In this document: positions 8,828 through 17,022 of the stretch, piece by piece
Position numbering within the stretch: the stretch's first letter is position 1
Layout of the letters: each line of letters opens with the position of its first letter
DNA from: Curtobacterium sp. MCPF17_052
GTDB taxonomy: Bacteria; Actinomycetota; Actinomycetes; Actinomycetales; Microbacteriaceae
Direction of reading: 5' to 3'
DNA length: 64,000 nt
Assembly: GCF_003234085.1 (NCBI RefSeq)
Contig: NZ_QKSD01000008.1
Location: forward strand, 154,614 to 218,613
Made by a program: the position numbers and the translations under genes
The notes under the pieces: model-generated
The model's input: only the letters and a program-made list of their open reading frames with translations
Database searches by the model: none
Told to the model about the DNA's origin: nothing

Positions 8828-9319
8828 ATGTTCTGCCCCTTCTGCCGCCACCCGGACTCCCGTGTCGTCGACTCCCGGACGAGCGACGACGGAACCTCCA
8901 TCCGCCGACGCCGCCAGTGCCCGAACTGTGGTCGACGGTTCTCGACCACCGAGACCGCCTCACTGAACGTGGTGAAGCGCAACGGTGTCCTCGAGCCCTT
9001 CAGCCGCGAGAAGATCATCTCCGGCGTGCGGAAGGCCTGCCAGGGTCGACCCGTCACCGACTCGGACCTCGCCGTGCTCGCGCAGCGGGTGGAGGAGATC
9101 GTCCGGTCCTCCGGCGCGAGCCAGATCGAGGCGAACGACATCGGCCTGGCGATCCTCAGCCCGCTGCGCGAACTCGACGAGGTCGCCTACCTGCGGTACG
9201 CCAGCGTCTACCAGGCGTTCGACTCCCTCGAGGACTTCGAGGACGCCATCGGCCAGCTGCGCATCGACCACCACAGCGCGTCCGGTGCGGATCGTCCCGC
9301 GGACGGCGCCAGCGCGTGA
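8828..9319 (+). CDS. nrdR: Transcriptional repressor NrdR
   Basis: NrdR senses ATP/dATP and represses ribonucleotide reductase genes by binding NrdR boxes. The 163-residue protein has the N-terminal zinc ribbon (CPFCRH near residue 3 and CPNCGRRF near 31), then an ATP-cone domain with [16 protein letters not shown]. This is the typical family length, and the N-terminal MFCPFC start is diagnostic. It sits 12 bases after hisD and overlaps pyrD by four bases (GTGA), linking two nucleotide-metabolism genes. No NrdR box is obvious in the window, and no nrd structural gene is present. Confidence 0.96.
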   Translation: MFCPFCRHPDSRVVDSRTSDDGTSIRRRRQCPNCGRRFSTTETASLNVVKRNGVLEPFSREKIISGVRKACQGRPVTDSDLAVLAQRVEEIVRSSGASQIEANDIGLAILSPLRELDEVAYLRYASVYQAFDSLEDFEDAIGQLRIDHHSASGADRPADGASA

Positions 9320-10383
9320 GCGGCCTGGAGTCCCTCGTCCGCGCCGGGTACGGGGTGGTCTTCCGGAACGTCTTCGCCAAGATGGACCCCGAGCGCGCGC
9401 ACCACCTGGCGTTCAGCGTCATCCGGCTCCTCCCGCACGTGGCCGTCGTCGGTGGGGCCGTGGAGCGGTACGCCAGGCCCTCCGCCGAGGACGGCATCAC
9501 CACGATGGGGATCCACTTCCCGTCCCGCTTCGGTCTGGCCGCCGGGTTCGACAAGGACGCCCGCGGCATCGCCGGACTCGGCGTCCTGGGCTTCGGCCAC
9601 GTCGAGGTCGGCACCATCACGGCGCGCCCCCAGCCGGGCAACGAACGACCCCGGCTGTTCCGACTCATCCCGGACCGGGCGCTGATCAACCGGATGGGCT
9701 TCAACAACCACGGTGCCGTCAAGGCCGCCGGCCGACTCGAGCGTGCCCGCCGCAACCCGGGCCGACCGGTGATCGGCGTCAACATCGGCAAGAGCCGCGT
9801 CGTCTCCGTCGAGGACGCGGTCGAGGACTACCTCGAGTCCACCCGGCTGCTCGCCCCCTTCGCCGACTACCTGGCCGTCAACGTCAGCTCGCCGAACACC
9901 CCGGGCCTCCGCGGCCTGCAGGAACTCGACCAACTCCGACCGCTGCTCTCCGCGGTGCACGACGCCGCCGGCCGGACGCCGGTCCTGGTGAAGATCGCCC
10001 CGGACCTGACCGACGAGCAGATCGACGCCATCGCCGGACTCGCGGTCGAGCTCGGGCTGTCCGGGGTCATCGCGACGAACACGACGATCGAGCGGACGGG
10101 CCTCACCACGCCCGACGCGGACGTGCAGGCGATGGGTGCCGGGGGACTCTCCGGCGCGCCGCTCGGTGCCCGCTCCCTCGAGGTCCTGCGTCGCGTGCGC
10201 GCTGCGGTGCCCGCCGGGTTCTGCGTCATCGCGGTCGGTGGCGTCACCTCCGAGGCCGACGTCCAGGCCCGGATCGCCGCCGGTGCCACGCTGGTGCAGG
10301 GCTACACGGCGTTCCTCTACGAGGGTCCGACCTGGGCGATGCGCATCAACCGGCTCCGGCGGAAGCGCCTGCGGCGACGCTGA
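9316..10383 (+). CDS. pyrD: Dihydroorotate dehydrogenase (quinone), class 2
   Basis: PyrD oxidises dihydroorotate to orotate with FMN and passes electrons to membrane quinone, the fourth step of pyrimidine synthesis. The 355-residue protein has the class 2 N-terminal helices (about residues 1-45) for membrane association. [30 protein letters not shown] and [14 protein letters not shown] follow, the last containing the class 2 catalytic Ser. The C-terminal FMN phosphate site is in [15 protein letters not shown]. The GTG start is set by the GTGA overlap with nrdR, consistent with coupling. It ends with a very basic tail. Confidence 0.95.
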   Translation: MSGLESLVRAGYGVVFRNVFAKMDPERAHHLAFSVIRLLPHVAVVGGAVERYARPSAEDGITTMGIHFPSRFGLAAGFDKDARGIAGLGVLGFGHVEVGTITARPQPGNERPRLFRLIPDRALINRMGFNNHGAVKAAGRLERARRNPGRPVIGVNIGKSRVVSVEDAVEDYLESTRLLAPFADYLAVNVSSPNTPGLRGLQELDQLRPLLSAVHDAAGRTPVLVKIAPDLTDEQIDAIAGLAVELGLSGVIATNTTIERTGLTTPDADVQAMGAGGLSGAPLGARSLEVLRRVRAAVPAGFCVIAVGGVTSEADVQARIAAGATLVQGYTAFLYEGPTWAMRINRLRRKRLRRR

Positions 10384-10728
10384 GGCCGCGGCTGGCAAGT
10401 GGCCGCGTGCGGCGCGTCGTGGCGCCGGCGTCTCGGTGAGACGCCGCCTTCCGCGGGAGACGCCCCGGACTTGGGCGGCGTCTCGCGCACTCGGCGGCGT
10501 CTGGCCGGGAGGCTCGTGGCGGCCGCCTCGAGCCTCCCGTCCGCTGGGCGGGCGCTGGCGCCGGCGTGTCGGTGAGACGCCGCCTGCCGCGCGTCCGCTG
10601 GGCGCTGGCGCTGGCGCCGGCGTGTCGGTGAGACGCCGGCTTCCGCCTGAGACGCCGCGGATTTCGGCGGCGTCTCACGCGCACGGCGGCGTCTCGCGCG
10701 CACGGCGGCGTCCCGGCCGTCACACGAC
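10384..10728. repeat. Intergenic array of GAGACGCCGCC-type repeats
   Basis: No gene is supported in this 345-base stretch. Three copies of a unit starting TGGCGCCGGCG and continuing TSTCGGTGAGACGCCG lie at 10420, 10556 and 10612. The core GAGACGCCGCC, or its reverse complement GGCGGCGTCTC, occurs about ten times in both orientations with small variants, so the region can fold into several alternative hairpins. A palindrome of the ACGGGAGGC family (10506-10516 paired with 10529-10539) is embedded in it. It lies between the convergent ends of pyrD and the DUF3043 gene. Confidence 0.8.
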
Positions 10729-10762
10729 GCAGCGCCGCCGACCCGGAGGTCGACGGCGCTGC
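10729..10762 (-). terminator. Hairpin terminator behind the DUF3043 gene
   Basis: A 15-base stem (10729-10743 with 10748-10762, one G-T pair) encloses a CGGA loop 20 bases beyond the stop of the minus-strand gene. There is no U-tract, as is common in Actinobacteria. Confidence 0.6.
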
Positions 10763-10782
10763 GGCGCTCGAGCGGAACGAGG

Positions 10783-11358
10783 TCAGAGCGTCGGGTACTG
10801 CCCGCGCTTGACCTGCGGCTTCGGCAGGCGGAGGAACCGGAGCTGCCACGCGCGGGTCAGGATGTAGAGGAAGTTCCCACGCTGGAACTCCTGCCCGGTC
10901 GCGGCGAACTTCCGGCGCAGCGCGAACCACAGCACGGCGCAGTCGAGGACGAACAGCAGCACGAACGCCCAGACGAACAGCAGCGAGTACGAGGCGGCAG
11001 CGGTCTGCGCCGCGAGGAACCCGACGAGCAGGAACAGGATGAGCACCGGCATCATGACCTCGCCCACGTTCCAGCGGGCGTCGATGTAGTTGCGGATGAA
11101 CCGGCGCTGCTCGCCGCGGTCCTTCGCCGGCAGGTAGCGCTCTTCGCCGTTCGCCATGCCGACGCGGGCTCGTTCGCGATCACCGTTCAGACGCGAGCGA
11201 GCGGCCTTCTTGTCCGCCGGGCTGTTGCCGACGATCGGGCGCTTGTTGGCGGCTTCACGTTCGCGGCGCGAGGGCGTGGGGCGACCCTTGCCGTGCGCGA
11301 CGAGCTCGTCGTCGGCCGGGTTCACGGTCACGTTGGTCTTGGGGGTTGCCTTCGCCAC
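10783..11358 (-). CDS. DUF3043 family membrane protein
   Basis: This 191-residue protein has a long, charged, probably cytoplasmic N-terminus (about residues 1-100) with RPTPSRREREAANKRPIVG and a DRGEQRRFIRNYIDAR segment. Two transmembrane helices follow (about 101-121 and 125-145), then a basic C-terminal tail. This layout and the motifs are characteristic of actinobacterial DUF3043 proteins, whose function is unknown. It is divergent from the M20 dipeptidase gene with only 51 bases between starts. A good hairpin follows its stop. Confidence 0.88.
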   Translation of the reverse strand: MAKATPKTNVTVNPADDELVAHGKGRPTPSRREREAANKRPIVGNSPADKKAARSRLNGDRERARVGMANGEERYLPAKDRGEQRRFIRNYIDARWNVGEVMMPVLILFLLVGFLAAQTAAASYSLLFVWAFVLLFVLDCAVLWFALRRKFAATGQEFQRGNFLYILTRAWQLRFLRLPKPQVKRGQYPTL

Positions 11359-11396
11359 GGTCGTTCCTAACGGCGCTCTGCGTGCTGGACGTCCTC

Positions 11397-11402
11397 TAGA
11401 TT
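11397..11402 (+). promoter_or_regulatory. Candidate -10 box for the M20 dipeptidase
   Basis: TAGATT ends 7 bases before the ATG, placing the transcript start at or next to the start codon. Confidence 0.45.
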
Positions 11403-11409
11403 ACCGGCC

Positions 11410-12888
11410 ATGACCGACACCGAGAAGCACACCTCCGCAGCGGGGCCCCAGGCGCCCGCGACCGACCCCGCCCTGCTGGCGGCGCTGCGCGAGCACGTGC
11501 ACGGCGCGCTGCCCGCCACGATCGCCGACCTGTCCGCACTCGTGCGCATCCCGTCGGTGTCGTGGTCGGCGTTCGACCCGGCGCACGTGCGCCGGAACGC
11601 GGAGGCCGTGGCCGAGCTGGTGCGCTCGACCCAGGTGTTCGACGAGGTCCGGATCGTGCGCTCCGCGGTCGAGGGCGACACGCCCGCCGACGCGGACACG
11701 GTGTCAGCGGGCGACGAGTCCGTCGAGCTCGGGCAGCCGGCGGTCCTGGCGGTGCGGCCGGCCCGGAACGGCAAGCCGACGGTGATGCTCTACGCCCACC
11801 ACGACGTGCAGCCCCAGGGCGACGACGCGCTGTGGGAGACGCCGCCGTTCGAGCCGACCCTGCGCGGCGACCGGCTCTACGGGCGCGGTGCCTCGGACGA
11901 CAAGGCCGGCGTGATGACCCACGTCGCCGCACTCCGGGCCGTGCACGCCCAGTTCGGCGAGGACCTGGACGTCGGCATCGTGCTCTTCATCGAGGGGGAG
12001 GAGGAGTTCGGCTCCCGCTCGTTCCGCACCTTCCTGCGCGAGCAGCGCGAACACCTGGCCGCGGACGTCATCGTCGTGGCCGACAGCGACAACTGGTCGA
12101 CCGAGGTGCCGGCCATCACGGTGTCGCTCCGTGGCAACACGACGTTCAAGCTCACCGTGACGACGCTCGAGCACGCCAGCCACAGCGGCATGTACGGCGG
12201 CGCCGCCCCGGACGCGATGATGCCGATGGTGCGCCTGCTGGCCTCGCTGCACGACGACGACGGCGCGGTCGCGGTGTCCGGTCTGACGGCGCACGACGCC
12301 CCGGTGCCCGAGCGGTCCGAGTCGGACTTCGCGACCGAGGCCGCCCTGGTCGAGGGTGCCCGCCCCGTGGGCAGCGGTCCGGTGCTGTCGCGGATGTGGT
12401 TCCAGCCGTCGATCACGGTGACGGGCCTCGACGTCCCGAGCGTCGCGAACGCCTCGAACACGCTGATCCCGACGGTCGCGGCGCGTGTGTCGGTCCGCGT
12501 CGCCCCGGGCCAGGCCGCGACGGAGGCCTTCGCCGCGGTGGAGGCCCACCTGCGTGAGCACGTCCCCTTCGGTGCCCGGATGGAGATCACCGAGGTCGAC
12601 GCCGGCGACGGGTTCCTGGTCGACGCGACCGGCTGGGCCGTCCAGGAGGCCCGCACAGCCATGTCCGAGGGCTGGGGCGCGGACCCGGTGGAGCAGGGCA
12701 TCGGCGGGTCGATCCCGTTCGTCTCGGACCTGGCGGCGGAGTTCCCCGAGGCCCAGATCCTGGTCACCGGTGTCGAGGACCCCGACACGCGGGCGCACAG
12801 CCCGAACGAGTCCCAGCACCTCGGTGTGCTGCACCGCGCGATCGTCTCGGAGGCGATCCTCCTGGCGCGGCTGCAGGGTCGCGGGTGA
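11410..12888 (+). CDS. M20 family metallo-dipeptidase
   Basis: This is a 492-residue cytosolic di-zinc peptidase of the M20/M28 clan, of the type that hydrolyses dipeptides. Zn ligands can be read in order: His in LYAHHDVQP (about residue 135), the bridging Asp in GASDDKAG, the Glu pair in FIEGEEEFGS, Asp in VVADSDNWS, and a C-terminal His in TRAHSPNESQ. The lid (dimerisation) domain sits between about residues 210 and 380, with SHSGMYGGAAPDA. There is no signal peptide. It stands alone, divergent from DUF3043 and with no operon partner. Substrate preference is not known. Confidence 0.92.
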   Translation: MTDTEKHTSAAGPQAPATDPALLAALREHVHGALPATIADLSALVRIPSVSWSAFDPAHVRRNAEAVAELVRSTQVFDEVRIVRSAVEGDTPADADTVSAGDESVELGQPAVLAVRPARNGKPTVMLYAHHDVQPQGDDALWETPPFEPTLRGDRLYGRGASDDKAGVMTHVAALRAVHAQFGEDLDVGIVLFIEGEEEFGSRSFRTFLREQREHLAADVIVVADSDNWSTEVPAITVSLRGNTTFKLTVTTLEHASHSGMYGGAAPDAMMPMVRLLASLHDDDGAVAVSGLTAHDAPVPERSESDFATEAALVEGARPVGSGPVLSRMWFQPSITVTGLDVPSVANASNTLIPTVAARVSVRVAPGQAATEAFAAVEAHLREHVPFGARMEITEVDAGDGFLVDATGWAVQEARTAMSEGWGADPVEQGIGGSIPFVSDLAAEFPEAQILVTGVEDPDTRAHSPNESQHLGVLHRAIVSEAILLARLQGRG

Positions 12889-12941
12889 CCCCTGTCCTCC
12901 ACAGGTCCTGGATCGGGACCCCGCTCGTCGGTGCACGTGCT

Positions 12942-12947
12942 TAGAAT
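12942..12947 (+). promoter_or_regulatory. Candidate -10 box for erpA
   Basis: TAGAAT lies 45 bases before the erpA ATG. Unlike many genes here, erpA would have a leader with a ribosome site (AAGGGAG, near 12979). Confidence 0.4.
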
Positions 12948-12992
12948 CGACGCGACGGCCGGTGAACGACACCGCCAGCAAGGGAGACGTCG

Positions 12993-13361
12993 ATGAGCGA
13001 CACCATCACGACCGAAGCAGCGACCGACGCCAAGTCGCACGGTGTGCTGCTGAGCGACGCGGCCTCGGCGAAGGTCGCCAGCCTGCTCGAGCAGGAAGGC
13101 CGCGACGACCTGCGCCTCCGCCTCGCCGTCCAGCCCGGCGGCTGCTCGGGGCTCATCTACCAGCTCTACTTCGACGAGCGACTCCTCGACGGTGACGCCA
13201 CGGCCGAGTTCGACGGGGTCGAAGTGGTCGTCGACAAGATGAGCGTCCCGTACCTCGACGGCGCCACGATCGACTTCGAAGACACGATCCAGAAGCAGGG
13301 CTTCACGATCGACAACCCGAACGCGCAGGGCTCCTGCGCGTGTGGTGACAGCTTCCACTGA
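12993..13361 (+). CDS. erpA: Iron-sulfur cluster insertion protein ErpA (A-type carrier)
   Basis: A-type carrier that passes Fe-S clusters to target apoproteins. The 122-residue protein has the HesB/IscA fold signatures VLLSDAASAKVASLL and LAVQPGGCSGLIYQLYF with the first cluster Cys, and the C-terminal pair in GSCACGDSF. All three conserved Cys are present. An AAGGGAG ribosome site precedes ATG. It lies just upstream of the cytochrome oxidase genes, but a strong hairpin after its stop separates the transcripts. Confidence 0.93.
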   Translation: MSDTITTEAATDAKSHGVLLSDAASAKVASLLEQEGRDDLRLRLAVQPGGCSGLIYQLYFDERLLDGDATAEFDGVEVVVDKMSVPYLDGATIDFEDTIQKQGFTIDNPNAQGSCACGDSFH

Positions 13362-13413
13362 CCACCGGACGGGCTGGTCGCCGGCCCGCGGAACACGCGG
13401 GGGAGCGACGACA

Positions 13414-13454
13414 CGCGAACGGGGAGCGGCCGAGACGGCCGCTCCCCGTTCGCG
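13414..13454 (+). terminator. Strong hairpin terminator after erpA
   Basis: A perfect 19-base stem (13414-13432 with 13436-13454) has an AGA loop, 52 bases beyond the erpA stop. TTCCCG follows, with no U-tract. Confidence 0.8.
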
Positions 13455-13719
13455 TTCCCGCATCTCGATCGTGACGGACATCACCGCCGACGCAGATGAC
13501 CAGGGAAAAGCGCCCCTCGCAGCGCCGTTTCCGTCCACAACGCGTGTCGGTTGTGCGCTCGGTGTCGATGGCTGCGAGTAGGCTAGGAGTGTTCCAACCA
13601 AGCTGGGAGTCACCCACGCGTCAGCCCTGCGGCTGACCTCGGTGCTCGTCGACGGGGTCACCGTCGGCGCCGGTCGCGCGACGACCGGTTCCCGGGCCAC
13701 GTCTTTCCGAGAGGTAACA
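13455..13719 (+). promoter_or_regulatory. Upstream region and leader of the ctaC operon
   Basis: This 265-base gap holds no gene. A TAGGCT hexamer at 13579-13584 is the best -10 candidate. If it is used, the leader is about 130 bases long, unusual in this leaderless-rich window. The leader contains a hairpin (GTCAGCC, loop CTGC, GGCTGAC; 13620-13637) and ends in a GAGAGG ribosome site before GTG 13720. Whether the hairpin regulates translation is unknown. Confidence 0.4.
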
Positions 13720-14622
13720 GTGCGTTCGAATCGCCGTATACGTTGGGCGGCCGTGCCGGTGGCCGTCGGTCTGGTCATCGCACTGGCTGGCTGCACGCAG
13801 CAGCAGATGAACGGATGGCTCCCGGGCACGGAGCAGACGAAGGACGTCACCAACCACACGAGCCGCATCGTCGGCCTGTGGACGACGAGCTGGATCGTCC
13901 TGTTGGCCGTGGGTCTGATCGTCTGGGGCCTGATCATCTGGGCCGCGATCGTCTACCGCCGCCGGAAGGGCCAGACCGGCCTGCCGGTGCAGATGCGGTA
14001 CAACATGCCGCTCGAGATCTTCTACACGATCGTGCCGCTGATCCTCGTCCTCGGCTTCTTCGCCTTCACCGCGAAGGACCAGGAAGCGATCGAGAAGCCG
14101 TTCGCGCAGCCCGACGCCACCGTGCACGTGTACGGCAAGCGCTGGGGCTGGGACTTCAACTACATCAACAAGGACAACCCGAAGGAAAGCGTCTACTACC
14201 AGGGCATCCAGGCCCAGGAAGAGGAGAACGGCGGCGGCGCCATCGACGAGTCGCTCCTCCCGACGCTGTACCTGCCGGTGGGCAAGAAGGTCGAGATCGA
14301 GCTCAGCTCTCGCGACGTCAACCACTCCTTCTGGGTCATCGACTTCCTCTACAAGAAGGACATGCTGCCGGGTCGTACGAACTACGAGTACTTCATCCCG
14401 GAGAAGGAAGGCACCTACCAGGGCAAGTGCGCCGAGCTCTGCGGTGAGTACCACTCCCTCATGCTCTTCCAGGTGAAGGTCGTGTCGCAGGCGAAGTACG
14501 ACGACTACCTCTCGTCCCTCAAGGACCAGGGCAAGGTCGGTCTGCTCGGCAACGAGTACGACACCAACACGAACCAGCCGAACAACGAGGCGCCTGCCGA
14601 GGCGTCCAGCGAGAAGAAGTAA
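13720..14622 (+). CDS. ctaC: Cytochrome c oxidase subunit II
   Basis: CtaC takes electrons from cytochrome c (the bcc complex in Actinobacteria) into the aa3 oxidase through its CuA centre. The 300-residue precursor has a lipoprotein signal with a lipobox ending in LAGC. Two transmembrane helices follow (about residues 48-70 and 90-112 of the precursor), then a periplasmic cupredoxin domain. CuA ligands are seen as His in VNHSFW and as CAELCGEYHSLM, which holds both Cys, His and Met. GTG 13720 is chosen because GAGAGG sits just upstream and the next residues begin the basic n-region; an in-frame start 78 bases earlier would spoil the signal. ctaD follows after 12 bases. Confidence 0.94.
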   Translation: MRSNRRIRWAAVPVAVGLVIALAGCTQQQMNGWLPGTEQTKDVTNHTSRIVGLWTTSWIVLLAVGLIVWGLIIWAAIVYRRRKGQTGLPVQMRYNMPLEIFYTIVPLILVLGFFAFTAKDQEAIEKPFAQPDATVHVYGKRWGWDFNYINKDNPKESVYYQGIQAQEEENGGGAIDESLLPTLYLPVGKKVEIELSSRDVNHSFWVIDFLYKKDMLPGRTNYEYFIPEKEGTYQGKCAELCGEYHSLMLFQVKVVSQAKYDDYLSSLKDQGKVGLLGNEYDTNTNQPNNEAPAEASSEKK

Positions 14623-14634
14623 GGGCGCGTCTCA

Positions 14635-16374
14635 ATGACAACGTCATTCGTCGGCCAGGCGACCACCAGGCCTTCGACGCCGGACTTCCAGGCGTCGAGG
14701 GTCGGCCGCAAGGGCAACATCATCGTTCGGTGGGCGACGTCCACCGACCACAAGACGATCGGGTACATGTACCTGATCACCTCGTTCCTCTACTTCCTGC
14801 TCGCCGGCATCATGGCGCTCGTCATCCGCGCGCAGCTGTTCGAGCCGGGGCTCCAGGTCGTCGCGACCAAGGAGCAGTACAACCAGCTCTTCACGATGCA
14901 CGGCACGATCATGCTGCTGATGTTCGCGACGCCGCTGTTCTCCGGCTTCGCGAACGCGATCATGCCGCTCCAGATCGGCGCACCGGACGTCGCGTTCCCG
15001 CGTCTGAACGGCCTGGCCTTCTGGATGTACTTCTTCGGCAGCGCGATCGCCGTCGGTGGCTTCCTCACCCCGCAGGGTGCAGCCTCGTTCGGGTGGTTCG
15101 CCTACGCGCCATTGAGTGACACGACGTTCACACCAGGGCTCGGCGGGACACTGTGGGTCTTCGGGCTCGGCATGACCGGCTTCTCGACGATCCTCGGTGC
15201 GGTCAACTTCATCACCACGATCATCACGATGCGTGCGCCGGGCATGACGATGTTCCGCATGTCGATCTTCACGTGGAACGTGCTCGTCACGAGCCTCCTC
15301 GTCCTGATGGCCTTCCCGGTCCTCGCCGCCGCGCTCTTCGGCCTCGGGCTCGACCGTGTCTTCGACGCCCAGATCTTCAACCCGGCCAACGGCGGTGCCC
15401 TGCTCTGGCAGCACCTGTTCTGGTTCTTCGGGCACCCCGAGGTCTACATCATCGCGCTGCCGTTCTTCGGCATCGTGTCCGAGGTCTTCCCGGTGTTCAG
15501 CCGCAAGCCGATCTTCGGCTACAAGACCCTCGTCTACGCGACCATCACCATCGCGGCCCTCTCGGTCACGGTGTGGGCGCACCACATGTACGTCACCGGT
15601 GGCGTCCTCCTGCCGTGGTTCTCGCTGATGACGATGCTCATCGCGGTCCCGACCGGCGTGAAGATCTTCAACTGGGTCGGCACGATGTGGCGCGGTTCGG
15701 TGACGTTCGAGACGCCGATCCTGTGGGCCATCGGCTTCCTCGTGACCTTCACCTTCGGTGGTCTCACCGGCGTGATCCTGGCGTCCCCGCCGCTCGACTT
15801 CCACGTGTCCGACACGTACTTCGTCGTGGCGCACTTCCACTACGTGGTCTTCGGCACCGTCGTGTTCGCGATGTTCTCCGGCTTCTACTTCTGGTGGCCG
15901 AAGTTCACCGGCAAGATGCTGAACGAGCGCCTCGGCAAGATCCACTTCTGGTTGCTGTTCGTCGGGTTCCACACCACGTTCCTCATCCAGCACTGGTTGG
16001 GCGTCGTGGGCATGCCCCGTCGGTACGCGACCTACCTGCCGAACGACGGCTTCACCTGGATGAACCAGGTGTCGACGATCGGCTCGATGATCCTCGGCAT
16101 CTCGTTCCTGCCGTTCATCTTCAACGTGTACGTCACCGCGCGGAACGCTCCGAAGGTGGCCGTCAACGACCCGTGGGGCTACGGCCGCTCGCTCGAGTGG
16201 GCGACCTCCTGCCCGCCGCCGCGGCACAACTTCACCTCGATCCCGCGGATCCGTTCCGAGTCCCCGGCGTTCGACCTGAACCACCCCGAGGCCGGCGTGC
16301 CGGTCGGCGTGGGCCCGGCGAAGGACGCTCCTGACGCTCCGACCTACGACGCCGCGAAGGGCGAGGTGAAGTAG
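14635..16374 (+). CDS. ctaD: Cytochrome c oxidase subunit I
   Basis: Catalytic subunit of the proton-pumping aa3 oxidase. The 579-residue, 12-helix membrane protein contains the heme a ligand in TMHGTIMLL, the CuB site with the His-Tyr crosslink in [10 protein letters not shown] and WAHHMYVTG, and the heme a/a3 ligands in VAHFHYVVF. The K-channel and D-channel regions look complete. The C-terminal 60 residues form a soluble tail (PPPRHNF onward), usual for actinobacterial CtaD. It lies between ctaC (12 bases) and ctaF (5 bases), so these form one operon. Subunit III and the qcr genes are not in the window. Confidence 0.97.
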   Translation: MTTSFVGQATTRPSTPDFQASRVGRKGNIIVRWATSTDHKTIGYMYLITSFLYFLLAGIMALVIRAQLFEPGLQVVATKEQYNQLFTMHGTIMLLMFATPLFSGFANAIMPLQIGAPDVAFPRLNGLAFWMYFFGSAIAVGGFLTPQGAASFGWFAYAPLSDTTFTPGLGGTLWVFGLGMTGFSTILGAVNFITTIITMRAPGMTMFRMSIFTWNVLVTSLLVLMAFPVLAAALFGLGLDRVFDAQIFNPANGGALLWQHLFWFFGHPEVYIIALPFFGIVSEVFPVFSRKPIFGYKTLVYATITIAALSVTVWAHHMYVTGGVLLPWFSLMTMLIAVPTGVKIFNWVGTMWRGSVTFETPILWAIGFLVTFTFGGLTGVILASPPLDFHVSDTYFVVAHFHYVVFGTVVFAMFSGFYFWWPKFTGKMLNERLGKIHFWLLFVGFHTTFLIQHWLGVVGMPRRYATYLPNDGFTWMNQVSTIGSMILGISFLPFIFNVYVTARNAPKVAVNDPWGYGRSLEWATSCPPPRHNFTSIPRIRSESPAFDLNHPEAGVPVGVGPAKDAPDAPTYDAAKGEVK

Positions 16375-16379
16375 CCGCC

Positions 16380-16796
16380 ATGCGCGCCAACACCAATCTG
16401 TTCTGGATCCTGTTCGTCTTCTTCGTGCTCGCGGACGCCGCGTACACGATCTGGTCGATGATCTACTACGGCTCGGTCGAGTGGGTCGGCACCCTGTCGA
16501 TCGGTCTGACCGGCATCATGTCCGCCTTCATCGCCTTCTACCTCGGTCGCGTCATGTCGGCCCAGGGCGGGGTGCTGCCGGAGGACCGCCAGGACGCGAA
16601 CATCGAGGACGGCGACGCCGAGCTCGGGCACTTCAGCCCGTGGTCGTGGTGGCCGCTGTTCCTCGCGGCAGCGATCGCGCTCGTGTTCCTCGGGGTCGCC
16701 GCCGGCCTCTGGATCGTGCCGATCGGACTCGTGCTCGTCGCGATCACGCTCGTCGGCTGGGTCTACGAGTACTACCGCGGCAACTTCGGGCACTGA
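16380..16796 (+). CDS. ctaF: Cytochrome c oxidase subunit IV (actinobacterial type)
   Basis: Small accessory subunit of the actinobacterial bcc-aa3 supercomplex. The 138-residue protein has four predicted membrane helices (about residues 6-25, 34-56, 84-104 and 107-128). The conserved tail VGWVYEYYRGNF is typical of CtaF. It follows ctaD by 5 bases and is the last gene of the operon; a clear hairpin lies 16 bases past its stop. Confidence 0.93.
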   Translation: MRANTNLFWILFVFFVLADAAYTIWSMIYYGSVEWVGTLSIGLTGIMSAFIAFYLGRVMSAQGGVLPEDRQDANIEDGDAELGHFSPWSWWPLFLAAAIALVFLGVAAGLWIVPIGLVLVAITLVGWVYEYYRGNFGH

Positions 16797-16812
16797 CCCA
16801 CGCCACACACGC

Positions 16813-16843
16813 TTCGGGCGGCACCATCTCGGTGCCGCCCGAA
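16813..16843 (+). terminator. Terminator of the ctaC-ctaD-ctaF operon
   Basis: A perfect 13-base stem (TTCGGGCGGCACC with its complement) has an ATCTC loop. Confidence 0.75.
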
Positions 16844-16920
16844 CTGCGTCCGGGGCAGGCGGACCGCCGCCACCGGATGCACGCACCGAACAAGAACACG
16901 TCCGAACACCATCTGGAACG

Positions 16921-16939
16921 GCCCGGGAATCTCCCGGGC
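16921..16939. other. Short palindrome upstream of zwf
   Basis: GCCCGGGA and TCCCGGGC flank ATC. It lies 83 bases before the zwf start, so it could be a second termination hairpin or an operator. Nothing else is visible between 16844 and 17022. Confidence 0.35.
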
Positions 16940-17022
16940 ACGATGGACCTTGGCTCCTGAGGACCGCATGACCGCGGCCGCAGGTCCTGCGGACCGTCCA
17001 CAAGCGAAAGGAGTCACCTCCG

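Noticed and set aside
16888..16960. Small frame before zwf (MHAPNKN...)
   Set aside because: It spans a palindrome, has no ribosome site and no Cys, His or membrane pattern.
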